45,060 nucleotides of DNA from Aphodosoma sp045631465 (GTDB lineage Bacteria; Bacteroidota; Bacteroidia; Bacteroidales; Paludibacteraceae), in NCBI GenBank assembly GCA_045631465.1, contig JAZQUV010000029.1, positions 1 to 45,060 on the forward strand, given 5' to 3'. The translations under genes were made by a program, and so were the position numbers. Shown here one piece after another: positions 16,101 to 25,545 of this stretch. The notes below the pieces were generated by a model, which saw only the letters and a program-made list of their open reading frames with translations, was not told the DNA's origin and ran no database searches. Each line of letters opens with the position of its first letter. The stretch's first letter is position 1.

Positions 16101-18105
16101 GCGTTACCACTTCTTCCATCCTATGTTGGAGTTCATTGAGGTATTCTGGCTTCGCGATGGTTTTGACATTATATGTGGTAATCCACCATTTCTAAAATGG
16201 TTATTTGAACCACAGCAAGTTTTATCAGATAAGTATCCGGAACTTATTATAAGACCTGATGATTATGACGCAGATTATGTAGAATCGCATAAAGACAAAT
16301 ATTTAACACATAAAAGTATTGTAAATATTTATAATGCTGAGCAGACTGAATGTTTCTGTTGCCAATCTTTATTAAATACTCCTGCTTTATATGGCGTTCT
16401 TAAGGGTGGGCAAACAGACCTCTTTAAATGTATTCTTGTGAATTCCCTTTCGTTGTTATCAGCAAAGGGATACATGGGAATGATTCATCCAGACACAGTG
16501 TATACCGAGGCAAAAGGTCAGCCATTAAGAGAATACTTATATCCTAGACTCAAAGCACGTTATCATTATAGTAATAAACTTAAATTGTTTAGTGAGGTAC
16601 ACGGCGAAAAAATATTTGATAGTTGCATATATAAGGGTGAGTCTTCAGAAGTAAATTTCGATTCCATTAGTAATTTATACCACCCAAACACTTTAGATGC
16701 ATGTTATGCTCATGATGGAAGCGGAATTTGCTTAGGTTTAGAATATGTAGACGAAGAAGGTAAAAAGCATATAAATACGACAGGACATCGAGATAGAATA
16801 ATTCACTATAACGAAGAGTTGTTAAGAATAGTAGGTAAAGTGTTTGAAGATACAGATGAGTGGAGAAATTGTAAACTTGTTTCTTTGCACGCTATGAGTA
16901 GTTTGAATATTATAAAGAGATTTTCAAACTTCCAACATGTAAGTAGTGTAAATCCATTTATGACTGTAGCTTATGATGCTACTAATGCTTTAAAAAATGG
17001 AACGATGCGTCAAGAAACAAAATATCCAGACTATGATGCCTATCAGATGATTTTCAACTCAACACAAGTTGGAATCCTATCTCCATTTTCAAAGTTGCCT
17101 CAAATGGTTTGTACCAGAGATGCGCATTATGATGTTGTTGACTATACGAGAATGCCTATCAACTTCGATATTAGAACGAACTATACCCCTAAAACTGATA
17201 TAACATCATTTAAGTCTTGTATCGATGAACCAGGCTGGTTTACCAGGTATAAGGTAGGATTCAAAAAAATGATGGATCCTACTCATGAAAGGACGTTAAA
17301 AGGTGGAATACTTCCACCAAAAGCATCGCACACACACTCTATGATTTCTCTTTCATTTAATAATGAAAAGGATTTATTGCAATTTGTAGGCTTATCTGCA
17401 TCAATTGTATTTGACTTTTTCATCAAAACTGTAGGTGTAAGAAATTTTATGCCTTCAATTGCAATAGGTCTGCCTTTTGGAATCGACGAGAAGTATATGA
17501 ATGCTATAATGACTCGTGTATTAAGAATGAATTGTGTGAATCACTGGTATAAAGACTTGTGGGAAAATAATTATGAAGAATCGTATAAACAAGAAAGATG
17601 GGCAAAAGAAGATTCTCGTTTATCTGACTTTTCTAAATTAAATAGAACATACAATGAAAATGTTCTATTACGCAACGATTTTGAACGACGCCAAGCTCTT
17701 GTGGAACTTGATGTTATTTCTGCAATGGCATTAGGTTTTAAACTTAATGACCTAATCTTTATTTATACAAATACTTTTTCTACTACACAGAAATATGAAG
17801 CAGATACTTGGTATGATGTAAACGGAAGAGTCGTATTTTCTGTAAGTGGAGAGTATGATTTGAAGTTGCCACGAAAAGGGAATGTACGACAGGGAACTCT
17901 TGGTTGGGAAGATATAAGAGGAGAGCGCATTGACGAAAACACATATGTAGGTACCAATCCTACATATACACAGGTTATCGATCCAACTCAGAGCGAACTC
18001 TACAGTGGCCAGCAACAAACTTTCGTAGCTCCATACACCAAGTGCGACCGCATAGAAGACTATCGCACCGCATGGGCACATTTTGAGAAGATATTTAACA
18101 AGTAA
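13159..18105 (+). CDS. Giant DrmMI-like adenine-N6 DNA methyltransferase
   Basis: 1648 residues. Class I methyltransferase: motif I LEPAMGAAAF (601-610; the usual GxG reads G-A-A here), then GVDLNPTAIELGKLSLWLNVI about 60 residues on, and motif IV NPPF (1008-1011), the mark of amino-adenine methylases. Residues 330-365 (DCLTIVYRLLFLFYAESREEL) resemble the helical part of PglX and DrmMI enzymes. The roughly 400 residues between motifs I and IV are unusually many. The C-terminal part (1012-1610) should hold target recognition. In DISARM the equivalent enzyme marks host DNA. Base composition falls sharply just after motif IV and recovers at about 17980, so that part may have been exchanged. Confidence 0.85.
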   Translation: MADNITYRFIQNIGDYFPSGYFTDDFINKVQTCAGVSADEMKALCSPYVQIRSEYEEYKNFIINGRARKEDQIKHTHDWHTTLLKKLGYDTEHAYQEPYVVKEGSSDSPTEIIPVRHIIRSGERISMLIMEMQNLISANDSEPDGLFKQQYEEDRTLGQQRYYAGQWKQVIPTKYLDREKYHFSPAIINKAITQVFLMPEDRRPRYVLMLAGNTVFLFDQDKWARGSYLQFSLDDLYFQTQIKNYRLHYALFHLLCSKETLASDGQTVLMDMLIEESYKNAYEVTKDLKEGVIFAVETLANEALYYMKHIANKPFGKKVVAEDGTITYDETDDDFEAEVKDDCLTIVYRLLFLFYAESREELEILPVGDEVYKLGYSLESLRDLEMMRLNSQSSRDGYFFDESIHHLFDLLSDGHNATISMNSNKSFRVRPIDSPLFNDKNLHHLGDVKIRNVKWQEIIKALSLSKKKSYCGRISYANLGVNQLGSVYESLLAFRGFYAEEDYIEVHKANDPSDGTFLVPYSRMSDFDISEVLCNQDGTPAILPKGTFVYRLNGRDRQKSASYYTPEVLTRSTVKYTLKTIIDEVRENKRKATELLELKILEPAMGAAAFQNEVINQLAEAYLIHQQRQLRECGKQNWRIQPDKYRDELQKVKSYIATHNVYGVDLNPTAIELGKLSLWLNVIHKDMETPFFANRLAVGNAVIGAWLKVYSKDDVKGIIERQGRPLKPNKWWEKAPHKIKFFSNRVNRSVNDVYHFLLPDANMLGVRSIKEQKEEYPTEFACMTTILKDWTAPITDTDFKTLQRLSGKIDVLLKEYFTDQISIDKYTNNSKDIWDGVEHTESLFKELEQTETYARKQELFDTRYRHDNAYRKLKLVMDYWCSLWFWEYKDADALPTRQEFWGDIEALLDVDNAKLDTNTRRALERVGMAAEPQEEYGRITEDESQIIARTQEELLTASHANLSLFADEEPLRLRIADELGKRYHFFHPMLEFIEVFWLRDGFDIICGNPPFLKWLFEPQQVLSDKYPELIIRPDDYDADYVESHKDKYLTHKSIVNIYNAEQTECFCCQSLLNTPALYGVLKGGQTDLFKCILVNSLSLLSAKGYMGMIHPDTVYTEAKGQPLREYLYPRLKARYHYSNKLKLFSEVHGEKIFDSCIYKGESSEVNFDSISNLYHPNTLDACYAHDGSGICLGLEYVDEEGKKHINTTGHRDRIIHYNEELLRIVGKVFEDTDEWRNCKLVSLHAMSSLNIIKRFSNFQHVSSVNPFMTVAYDATNALKNGTMRQETKYPDYDAYQMIFNSTQVGILSPFSKLPQMVCTRDAHYDVVDYTRMPINFDIRTNYTPKTDITSFKSCIDEPGWFTRYKVGFKKMMDPTHERTLKGGILPPKASHTHSMISLSFNNEKDLLQFVGLSASIVFDFFIKTVGVRNFMPSIAIGLPFGIDEKYMNAIMTRVLRMNCVNHWYKDLWENNYEESYKQERWAKEDSRLSDFSKLNRTYNENVLLRNDFERRQALVELDVISAMALGFKLNDLIFIYTNTFSTTQKYEADTWYDVNGRVVFSVSGEYDLKLPRKGNVRQGTLGWEDIRGERIDENTYVGTNPTYTQVIDPTQSELYSGQQQTFVAPYTKCDRIEDYRTAWAHFEKIFNK
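16190..17980 (+). other. AT-rich probable target-recognition segment of the methyltransferase
   Basis: Hand-counted 60-base rows: G+C is 25, 29 and 25 of 60 at 13201, 14461 and 15841; 15, 18 and 16 of 60 at 16561, 16861 and 17341; and 30 of 60 at 18001. One sampled row inside (16681) is 24 of 60, so the block is not uniform. Arginine codons also shift from CGT/CGC toward AGA. The change starts right after motif IV NPPF and ends about 40 codons before the stop. Confidence 0.6.
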
Positions 18106-18117
18106 ACAGATATAATT

Positions 18118-19983
18118 ATGAAATTAATTAGATATAGAGTAATGAACTTCCGTTCAGTAAAAGATTCTGGATGGATTAATTGTGACAATGTTACAACCTT
18201 GGTAGGTATTAATGAAGCAGGAAAATCCAATTTATTATTGGCCCTTTGGAAATTAAATCCTGCTTTCGGAGGTGAAATCGACATCCTTCATGACATTCCT
18301 GTTGATAAATTAGCAAAGTTAAGAGAAAAAGGTGATGAAACATTTTTTATAAAAGCAGATTTTGAGATTAGTGATGAAACAGCATCCCTAATTGGGAAAA
18401 CTGTAGGATGTAATATGTCTAACGTAAAAACTATTACAATATCTCGTAATTACAATAAAACTCGAAACATAGATTTTCACGGTATAGAGCCAGAGTCTAC
18501 TCTTGCAGAAGAAATTACAGACACAGATGAAAAAGGCACAGCGACAACAAAAACCATTAAAAAGGAATATGAACGTGACCTCCTTGAAAAAACTATATAT
18601 GAATATATGCCGAAGTTCGTATATTATTCAAATTATGGGAATTTATCGACTCGCATCTATCTTCCAAACGTTATAAAATGGTTAAATAATGAAACTGTTC
18701 CTGGCATTGATATAAATGAAGATCAAGTAAGAACTTTACGGGTCCTGTTTAAATTTGTCAATCTTGAGCCAAGTGAAATACTCAATCTAGGCAAAGATAC
18801 AACAATAGAAAGAAGAAGAAATGGACAAAATATTTCACAAGCCGAAATTGATAAAGTAGATGAATCCAAGGAGAAAAGAAGTATATTACTTCAGTCTGCA
18901 TCTACAGAGTTAACGAAGAACTTTAAAGAATGGTGGAATCAAGGTGAATACAAATTCAGATTCGAAGCTGATGGCGACTATTTTAGAATATGGGTATCTG
19001 ATTCTGTAAGACCAGCAGAAGTTAGTTTAGAACTTAGAAGTACAGGATTACAATGGTTCCTAAGTTTCTACTTAATATTTCTTGTTGAAAGTCAGGAAAA
19101 TCACAAAAATGCAGTACTCCTCTTGGATGAAGCTGGTTTAACCCTTCATCCACTAGCTCAAAGGGATTTAGCTTTGTTTTTCAATAAATTATCGAAGACA
19201 AATCAGATAATCAACACAACTCATTCTCCATTTATTGTTGATACTAATAATATTGATAGATGCAAGGTTGTTTATATGGATGAAAATGGGTTGACTGTAG
19301 CATCAGACGATTTACGTCAGGGAGCAGATAAACTTAATGAAAAATCTATTTATGCAGTACATGCAGCTTTAGGATTAAGTGTTTCTGATATTCTTTTGCA
19401 AGGATGTAAACCTGTTATTGTAGAAGGTGCATCCGATCAAATTTATCTCAATACGATTAAACAGATACTCATTAGCAATAATTCGATTTCGCCTAAAGAT
19501 GAAATTGTATTTGTACCGAGCGGTGGAGTTAAAGGAATTCAAGGTGTAGTTAGTATAATAGGCTGTAAAAACACGAATTTACCCTATATTATACTTGATT
19601 CTGATAAAAGTGGGGCCGATACTAAAGCCAAGTTAGAGAAAGGAGAACTATATTCTGATGACAAAAAGAAAATTCTTGAAATTAAAGAATTTACACAAAT
19701 AGAAAACTCAGAAATTGAAGACCTTATTCCTTCTAACATCATTTGTAAAGGTGTGCTTAAAATTATGCCACGCGACTTGGATGACGACTTTGAAGATTTT
19801 TATGAATCACAAAAGCCAATTATTCCTCAAATTGAACAATTTGCACTTGATCACAATGTAACTCTTCCGAAAGGATGGAAAGTAGATCTAGCAAAAAAAG
19901 TTAAAGCTATAATGCTGAAAAAAGATTTCAATAAGGAAGAGAGTGAAACATGGAAAAAACTTTTTGATAAATTCTGTAAATAA
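18118..19983 (+). CDS. OLD-family ATPase-TOPRIM nuclease
   Basis: 621 residues. An ABC-type ATPase with Walker A GINEAGKSN (30-38, K36) and Walker B LLLDEAGLTLHP (D337, E338) plus a THSPF switch. A C-terminal TOPRIM domain follows with VEGASDQIYL (E436) and ILDSDKSG (D494, D496). This is the overcoming-lysogenization-defect (OLD) nuclease layout, as also found in Gabija GajA. No GajB-type UvrD partner is adjacent, though a UvrD-type helicase lies at the end of this operon. It is AT-rich (18 of 60 G+C at 18781) relative to its neighbours. Start 12 bases after the methyltransferase stop. Expected to nick or cut DNA; the target is unknown. Confidence 0.88.
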   Translation: MKLIRYRVMNFRSVKDSGWINCDNVTTLVGINEAGKSNLLLALWKLNPAFGGEIDILHDIPVDKLAKLREKGDETFFIKADFEISDETASLIGKTVGCNMSNVKTITISRNYNKTRNIDFHGIEPESTLAEEITDTDEKGTATTKTIKKEYERDLLEKTIYEYMPKFVYYSNYGNLSTRIYLPNVIKWLNNETVPGIDINEDQVRTLRVLFKFVNLEPSEILNLGKDTTIERRRNGQNISQAEIDKVDESKEKRSILLQSASTELTKNFKEWWNQGEYKFRFEADGDYFRIWVSDSVRPAEVSLELRSTGLQWFLSFYLIFLVESQENHKNAVLLLDEAGLTLHPLAQRDLALFFNKLSKTNQIINTTHSPFIVDTNNIDRCKVVYMDENGLTVASDDLRQGADKLNEKSIYAVHAALGLSVSDILLQGCKPVIVEGASDQIYLNTIKQILISNNSISPKDEIVFVPSGGVKGIQGVVSIIGCKNTNLPYIILDSDKSGADTKAKLEKGELYSDDKKKILEIKEFTQIENSEIEDLIPSNIICKGVLKIMPRDLDDDFEDFYESQKPIIPQIEQFALDHNVTLPKGWKVDLAKKVKAIMLKKDFNKEESETWKKLFDKFCK

Positions 19984-20026
19984 AATATCAATATTAGACA
20001 ACCATAATATAGAATAACTTTCAGTA

Positions 20027-21199
20027 ATGGATAAGAATATTGAAAATAACGGAATTCAGCAAACCACTGATGCTGTTAATATACTAAAGACCGCAATATT
20101 GCAAAGTCAGTCACGTGCAGTAAAAGCTGTTAATCAAGAACAGTTGGCATTGTACTATGGCGTAGGTCGTTATATCTCTGCCAATACCAGGAATAAACAT
20201 TGGGGAGGCGGAATGATAAAATCTATCAGCCAAAGCCTACGCAGTGAATTGCCAGGGCTTCGTGGATTTAGTGAAACGAATCTTAAGAATATGCGTGCTT
20301 TTTATGAGGCATGGAACGGCATAGAAACAAATTCGTCAGTTACGACTGACGAATTGAAGCTGATTTCGCCAGTTGGAGAGATTGAAGACGCTCAAGTGTC
20401 TACAGCAGAGCAAGATACAATTCGCCAGTTACAACTGACGAATTTGGAAAGTTTCCCTATTGTTCCATTCTTAAGCATCAGTTTCACGCATCATATAACC
20501 ATTCTGACCTATGCTAAAGATTGGGACGAACGATTGTTTTACATACAGTTCGCAGCTGATAACAAAGTAAGTGCTGAGGAGTTGGAAGGAATCATCAAAA
20601 AGGACCTGTACCATCATCAAGGAGCAATGCCCAATAATTTCCTTGCTACTATTCCTGATTACAAGCAGGCTTATAGAGCCATCAAGATGTTCAAAGATGA
20701 ATACTTGCTCGATTTTGTCAATGTAGAAGAGTTGGGTATGCACGAGGAAGATGTAGATGAACGTGTCATTGAACAAAGCATAGTGCATAACATCAAGAAC
20801 TTCATCATGACTTTTGGCAAGGGATTCACTTTCAATGGTAGTCAGGTTCATTACGACAAGTTGGGCCACGACCATTGGATAGACCTCCTATTCTATAATC
20901 GTGACTTGCGACGTCTTGTTGTGTTCGAGCTGAAGAAAGGCCGATTCAAAACAGCCTATCTTGCTCAGCTCAGTAGCTATCTCCGCATTCTTAACGATGA
21001 TGACCGAAGAGAAGGTGAAGAACCACCTATCGGAATCATCCTTTGTAAGAGTGCAGACAAAGCATATGTAGAATACATCATGCAAGATTTCCGTCAGCCC
21101 ATGGGAGTCGCAACCTACAAAACCGCAGACGAAATGGACGAGGAACTGATGAAAGTACTCCCATCTAAAGAGCAATTGGAGAAATTGTTGGAGGATTAA
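20027..21199 (+). CDS. DUF1016 (YhcG-type) PD-(D/E)xK nuclease
   Basis: 390 residues. N-terminal DUF1016_N helical domain (about 15-95: ALYYGVGRYISAN...WGGGMIKSISQSL...GFSETNLKNMRAFYEAW). C-terminal nuclease domain (about 150-385) with catalytic D286 in HWIDLLFYN and E301-L-K303 in VVFELKKGRF. YhcG proteins frequently accompany type I restriction and other defence loci. The linker (about 98-142) is poorly conserved and contains two copies of a palindromic DNA element. G+C is like the helicase and methyltransferase genes (27 of 60 at 20881) and unlike the AT-rich genes on either side. Confidence 0.9.
   Translation: MDKNIENNGIQQTTDAVNILKTAILQSQSRAVKAVNQEQLALYYGVGRYISANTRNKHWGGGMIKSISQSLRSELPGLRGFSETNLKNMRAFYEAWNGIETNSSVTTDELKLISPVGEIEDAQVSTAEQDTIRQLQLTNLESFPIVPFLSISFTHHITILTYAKDWDERLFYIQFAADNKVSAEELEGIIKKDLYHHQGAMPNNFLATIPDYKQAYRAIKMFKDEYLLDFVNVEELGMHEEDVDERVIEQSIVHNIKNFIMTFGKGFTFNGSQVHYDKLGHDHWIDLLFYNRDLRRLVVFELKKGRFKTAYLAQLSSYLRILNDDDRREGEEPPIGIILCKSADKAYVEYIMQDFRQPMGVATYKTADEMDEELMKVLPSKEQLEKLLED
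20330..20444. repeat. Palindromic element repeated inside the DUF1016 gene
   Basis: Copy 1 (20330-20355): perfect arms AATTCGTCAGT / ACTGACGAATT around loop TACG. Copy 2 (20419-20444): arms AATTCGCCAGT / ACTGACGAATT, one mismatch, loop TACA. A half copy TTTCGCCAGTT lies at about 20364-20374. Copy 1 is read as NSSVTTDEL and copy 2, one frame over, as IRQLQLTNL. Confidence 0.75.
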
Positions 21200-21239
21200 G
21201 AATATACAGATTAATACTATTTTAGCATAAGTTTTAATT

Positions 21240-24200
21240 ATGATAGTAAATTCAGCAAAAGAGTTTAGAACTTGGGTTAAAAACAAAGATGATAGATATG
21301 ATATCAATGAAAACTTTATCGGTTCTTATTATGAGGAAAATAATAAGAAGATAAAAGGTTTTTTCAATCTTTTCCATGGTAAGAAGAAAAATATTGAAAC
21401 ATATTTACCTTCGCTATTAGATATTGCAGAAGACAATCAGGCTATTTATGAATTTTTGCAAAATGCTGTTGATTGTGGTTCAACTCATTTTTATGCTTTT
21501 TACAATGACAAATATTTTTTGGCGGTAAATAATGGAAAGAAATTCTCTCTCGAAGGTTTAGAATCAATCCTGAATATTGCTCAATCAACAAAAACAGATG
21601 CTTCTAATATTGGAAGACTAGGTATAGGATTTAAACTCGCTCATCGTCTTGTTGGGAAAGGCAATGGAACTCGTGAATTAGTTCATGGGAACAAAGGTCC
21701 GATAATGTTCAGTTGGGATAGATCGGAGGACTTAAAAGCGCTAATGTCAGAGGAAGAGATTGAATTTGAAGGCCTAGAAGATAATGCTTTCCTTCTAAAA
21801 ATTGCCATTACCAACTTCCCAACACAGGTTGACGAAGAAGTAAAAGATGTCAACTATAATGACAATGTTGTTTTCCCCAACGCTGAGCTAATCGAATTTC
21901 GTTCATATGTTACTGAATGTCTAGGAGAACTATATGCTAACGATAATACATGTTTTAATCAGGGTACATTGTTTTTTATTAAACTTGGTGAAAATAAACG
22001 AGAATTGCTTGATGGCGATCTTGAAACATTAAGAAATGGTATTGAGTACTCAATGAACACATTGAAGCAACTTGAAAATATATGTTTTAATGGGGAAACG
22101 ATTGTTAAGAAAAGTCTTGTTATAAATGAGAACTTTATATCTAAAGAAACAGAAAAGTTTAACGAAATTGATCCGCAGTATCCAGATTATGATATCCTTT
22201 ACTCTTTTGGATTTATTACTTTGGATTTTAAACTAGACGATTACATTTCTTCTGTTAAAAAATTGCAAGAGTCGCCTAATTTCTATAAGTACTTCCCAAT
22301 GGGAGATGAGGTAGATAATATGGCATTATTTGTTCATAGTGATAGCTTTCAAATTGAAGCAAATCGCAGGAAACTGACAAACCACCATACAAATAAAAAA
22401 TTATTGCCTGAGATTGCTAAATATATAGTTAATACACTTAATCAATACCGGAATAACGATAGAGTTAAGTATTTACAGCTTTATGCTTCAATTTTGTTGA
22501 CAAGCAAACCAAGCGCTAGTGAAAAATCATGGATGAATGATGTATTCTTTAATATTATTTTTGAATCCATCAGAAGTTCTGCTCCAACCATTGAGGGAGA
22601 TGAATCAGATTTAAATTATGTAAAAATTAAAGATGTCAAGATGGATATTCCTCTTGACAAGATTGGACTATCTAATTATAAATGGTTCTATTGGTATGGA
22701 GATAGACACAAGGAAATAATAGATTCAGCTTACGAGTCAAATAAGTTGGATTTGTACAAATGGAATATAAATGATATAATTGAGAAATGTGATATTAACC
22801 ATTTAAACACTTGGTTAGCGTCTTGTTCAATAGATGAGTTTGAAGAGTTTTTAGATGAAATAAAATCTACAACTACAACAAATAAAGCAAAGGATTTATT
22901 GCCTAAGATAAAATTGTTTATTGTTGGAAATGAGCGAAAATCCTATAATGATATAGTAGGCGATAATGACTATATAATAGTCATATCAAAGATTGCCAAT
23001 ATTATTCCTATCTTGAATAAAATAGGAGTGAAATGCACAAATGACATTCTTGAAAATCATAAGTTATCTTCCTTGATTAAGTCTCAAAAAGAAGAAGATA
23101 TATTTAAGATTATCAAAACAAAGGTAGAGGCTACAGATAAATGGCCATTGCTTAGTGCTTACGATAAATTATCAATTGTAACAGTTCTTAAAGACTTGGA
23201 AAACGTTGGAGATGCGTCTATTAAAAAGTTAAATATTTTCAAAAACATACTTGGCAATCAATGTGCACTAGAAAATCTTGCAGCATATAAGGAGTTTGCT
23301 GAAGACTGGCAGAAGCCTTATGTAATATGCAAAGAAGAAAATTTTACAGAAGTTCAAAAATATCTTATAAACTCAGACACCGCTTTGTCAGATATAGTTG
23401 AATCAAACTTTAAAGATATTATTGAAGAAGGCACCTCAATAAACGAACTTTACAACATATATGTCAAAAATAATTTTAACTGGACTGATGACTTAACCAT
23501 TAAGATTATTAACGAATATGGTTGTACAGAGGATGTGTTGTCTCTGATAGAAAAAAATCCTAGTAAAACTGCAGTAGATGAGTTTATCAAGAAATTGGAT
23601 GTTATAAATTTGAATTCAACGTTGACTTATCCACCTACATCCTTTGAATATAGATGTATTAAGGTTGCTGCCAAAGAAGAGGCAACATCACTTCGTAATA
23701 AAATTAAAATAGATGATATAAATCTAACGAACTTTACAACATCTAATGAATTGACATTTAGATGTAAAAATAAACAAGGTAGCGAGAAATCATATTCATT
23801 GAAGTTGAGCGATATTCTTCCAAATGACACTCAATGTGCTCTTTATGGGAAAGTTGCAGAAATGTTTTCTTCAATAAATAATTATAAAACCATTTTCTCT
23901 GCAGATAGTAGTGATAGTAGTTCAGTGCAAAGAAGTCTCAAAGATATACTTTCTAATAATGATGTTATAATTACACCCGCTCAGTTTATATTCATATTAT
24001 TGCTTAACTTCCAGAAAGGAAATTCTAGTTTTTTTAATTGGGGAGGACTCATTCGATTTAATGAGAATAATGAAAGTCCAGAGTCGGTTATCACGAGAAT
24101 TATAAGTTATTCTTTTGAACATGGTATAACTGAACCAATGATAGAATACAAGTCTTTATATTTGATAAGACAATATTTTGAAAACAAATATTTGTTCTCA

Positions 24201-25541
24201 AATGAATATACTCTAGAATCAGAGAGGGCCTTCTCTATGTTAGGACAATGGTGCGAGAATGATTCTTTAAAGAAAGACTATTTAAAGAGTCTTGGAGTTC
24301 ATTTTGATGATAGTACTGAAATAAAACGACGTAAGAAGTTTGTAGAAAATGCGTTAACAGAATGGGATGGAGACAAATTTCCAAACTCGTTTATAACCTG
24401 GGTCGCATCTTTGCCTAGTATCGATGGTGATAATCAAAAGAAATTATTGTATAGCATTAGTAATAAGTTTAATAATATATATTTAAAACAAGAATTTGAT
24501 GAAGTGGATTATTCCGAAGCAGAGGAACTTGACACCCTGAAGTATTTGGCATGGAAACCAAGTAAGGCAATGTCAATCTATAAGATAGACTCAAAGATGC
24601 CCATACGCTTAGTATATAACAAAGAGAAAATATTAACTAGGATAAATGATGGTGCTTACAAATATTTTCAAGACACTAAACATTTGTATGTCAATGCTAT
24701 AAAAGAAGAAGATATTGCATCAGTACTAGCGCAAGTTTATCAAGATAAAACAATTCCATTTGACTATCAAGATTATATTTCGATTTGTTTTGATTCTCCA
24801 GAAGAAGTAAAAGCAAAAGATCTTCGATTAAAAGAACTTGAAGAGGAAAATAAACAATTTAGAGATCTAGCAGAACAAGATGCAAAAGAAAAAGCAGCAA
24901 AAAATCGTGCAAGAGAAGAATATCTTAATGAATACTCTACAAGGGTTAAAGAGTTTATGGGAGGGGATTTCACTATGCCTTCTGACAAGGTGAAATCGGA
25001 ACATATAATCACTCGATATCGGGCTCTTATGTATCTAAAAAAACGTAATGAATATCCATTAAAGTCTGGATTTGATGAAAAGAGTTATGTCAGAACTGAT
25101 GGATATGCCCCAATACCACTATCAAGTGGCAAGCATATTAACGTTCAAGGTGCCAAATTTGGTATTTGGCATTTATCCACAGTTATATGGAATGATATAG
25201 TAGGAAAAGGTAATTATGCATGCCTTTGTACTGGTAACGGAGAAAATGACTTTATGTTGATAAAAACAGAAGAAGATATCAAACGCATAGCAGAAAGCAC
25301 TAAGAATGTTTTCATGCGTATGACTCCTACAAACAGTGTGAACATTATGGATACAATTAAGAGTGTAATATCTACGAACCAAGTTGTATTTGATGAAGAT
25401 ATATTTATTAAAACTATGTATAATGACCGAGATGTACATCTTATGTTAATGGTTCATCCAACAAAAGAGCCCGCACTAAATAGTATGTTTGATAGAGTTT
25501 TTCATGAAGAAGGAGATTTTAATATTAGCGAATTAGGTTGA
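21240..25541 (+). CDS. Sacsin-like GHKL ATPase, 1433 residues
   Basis: An N-terminal GHKL (Hsp90/MutL-type) ATP-binding domain is visible: N-box EFLQNAVDCG (71-80, with N75 and D78), a lid-side AVNNGKKF, and the glycine box GRLGIGFK (125-132). This pattern resembles sacsin-type ATPases found in several defence loci. Residues 300-1170 are helical-looking and match nothing I know. A charged coiled coil (about 1184-1240, KELEEENKQFRDLAEQDAKEKAAK) precedes an unrecognised C-terminal domain (about 1250-1433) with VQGAKFGIWHLSTVIWNDI. AT-rich (16 of 60 G+C at 23041). It ends 4 bases before the SF1 helicase, so the two are probably one module. Perhaps a sensor or clamp; the function is not known. 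Confidence 0.75.
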   Translation: MIVNSAKEFRTWVKNKDDRYDINENFIGSYYEENNKKIKGFFNLFHGKKKNIETYLPSLLDIAEDNQAIYEFLQNAVDCGSTHFYAFYNDKYFLAVNNGKKFSLEGLESILNIAQSTKTDASNIGRLGIGFKLAHRLVGKGNGTRELVHGNKGPIMFSWDRSEDLKALMSEEEIEFEGLEDNAFLLKIAITNFPTQVDEEVKDVNYNDNVVFPNAELIEFRSYVTECLGELYANDNTCFNQGTLFFIKLGENKRELLDGDLETLRNGIEYSMNTLKQLENICFNGETIVKKSLVINENFISKETEKFNEIDPQYPDYDILYSFGFITLDFKLDDYISSVKKLQESPNFYKYFPMGDEVDNMALFVHSDSFQIEANRRKLTNHHTNKKLLPEIAKYIVNTLNQYRNNDRVKYLQLYASILLTSKPSASEKSWMNDVFFNIIFESIRSSAPTIEGDESDLNYVKIKDVKMDIPLDKIGLSNYKWFYWYGDRHKEIIDSAYESNKLDLYKWNINDIIEKCDINHLNTWLASCSIDEFEEFLDEIKSTTTTNKAKDLLPKIKLFIVGNERKSYNDIVGDNDYIIVISKIANIIPILNKIGVKCTNDILENHKLSSLIKSQKEEDIFKIIKTKVEATDKWPLLSAYDKLSIVTVLKDLENVGDASIKKLNIFKNILGNQCALENLAAYKEFAEDWQKPYVICKEENFTEVQKYLINSDTALSDIVESNFKDIIEEGTSINELYNIYVKNNFNWTDDLTIKIINEYGCTEDVLSLIEKNPSKTAVDEFIKKLDVINLNSTLTYPPTSFEYRCIKVAAKEEATSLRNKIKIDDINLTNFTTSNELTFRCKNKQGSEKSYSLKLSDILPNDTQCALYGKVAEMFSSINNYKTIFSADSSDSSSVQRSLKDILSNNDVIITPAQFIFILLLNFQKGNSSFFNWGGLIRFNENNESPESVITRIISYSFEHGITEPMIEYKSLYLIRQYFENKYLFSNEYTLESERAFSMLGQWCENDSLKKDYLKSLGVHFDDSTEIKRRKKFVENALTEWDGDKFPNSFITWVASLPSIDGDNQKKLLYSISNKFNNIYLKQEFDEVDYSEAEELDTLKYLAWKPSKAMSIYKIDSKMPIRLVYNKEKILTRINDGAYKYFQDTKHLYVNAIKEEDIASVLAQVYQDKTIPFDYQDYISICFDSPEEVKAKDLRLKELEEENKQFRDLAEQDAKEKAAKNRAREEYLNEYSTRVKEFMGGDFTMPSDKVKSEHIITRYRALMYLKKRNEYPLKSGFDEKSYVRTDGYAPIPLSSGKHINVQGAKFGIWHLSTVIWNDIVGKGNYACLCTGNGENDFMLIKTEEDIKRIAESTKNVFMRMTPTNSVNIMDTIKSVISTNQVVFDEDIFIKTMYNDRDVHLMLMVHPTKEPALNSMFDRVFHEEGDFNISELG

Positions 25542-25545
25542 AAAT

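Noticed and set aside
18118..19983. A stand-alone Gabija system
   Set aside because: The OLD protein resembles GajA, but no adjacent GajB-type helicase exists; the UvrD-type helicase is about 13.7 kb downstream of its end and has a RelE-like head.
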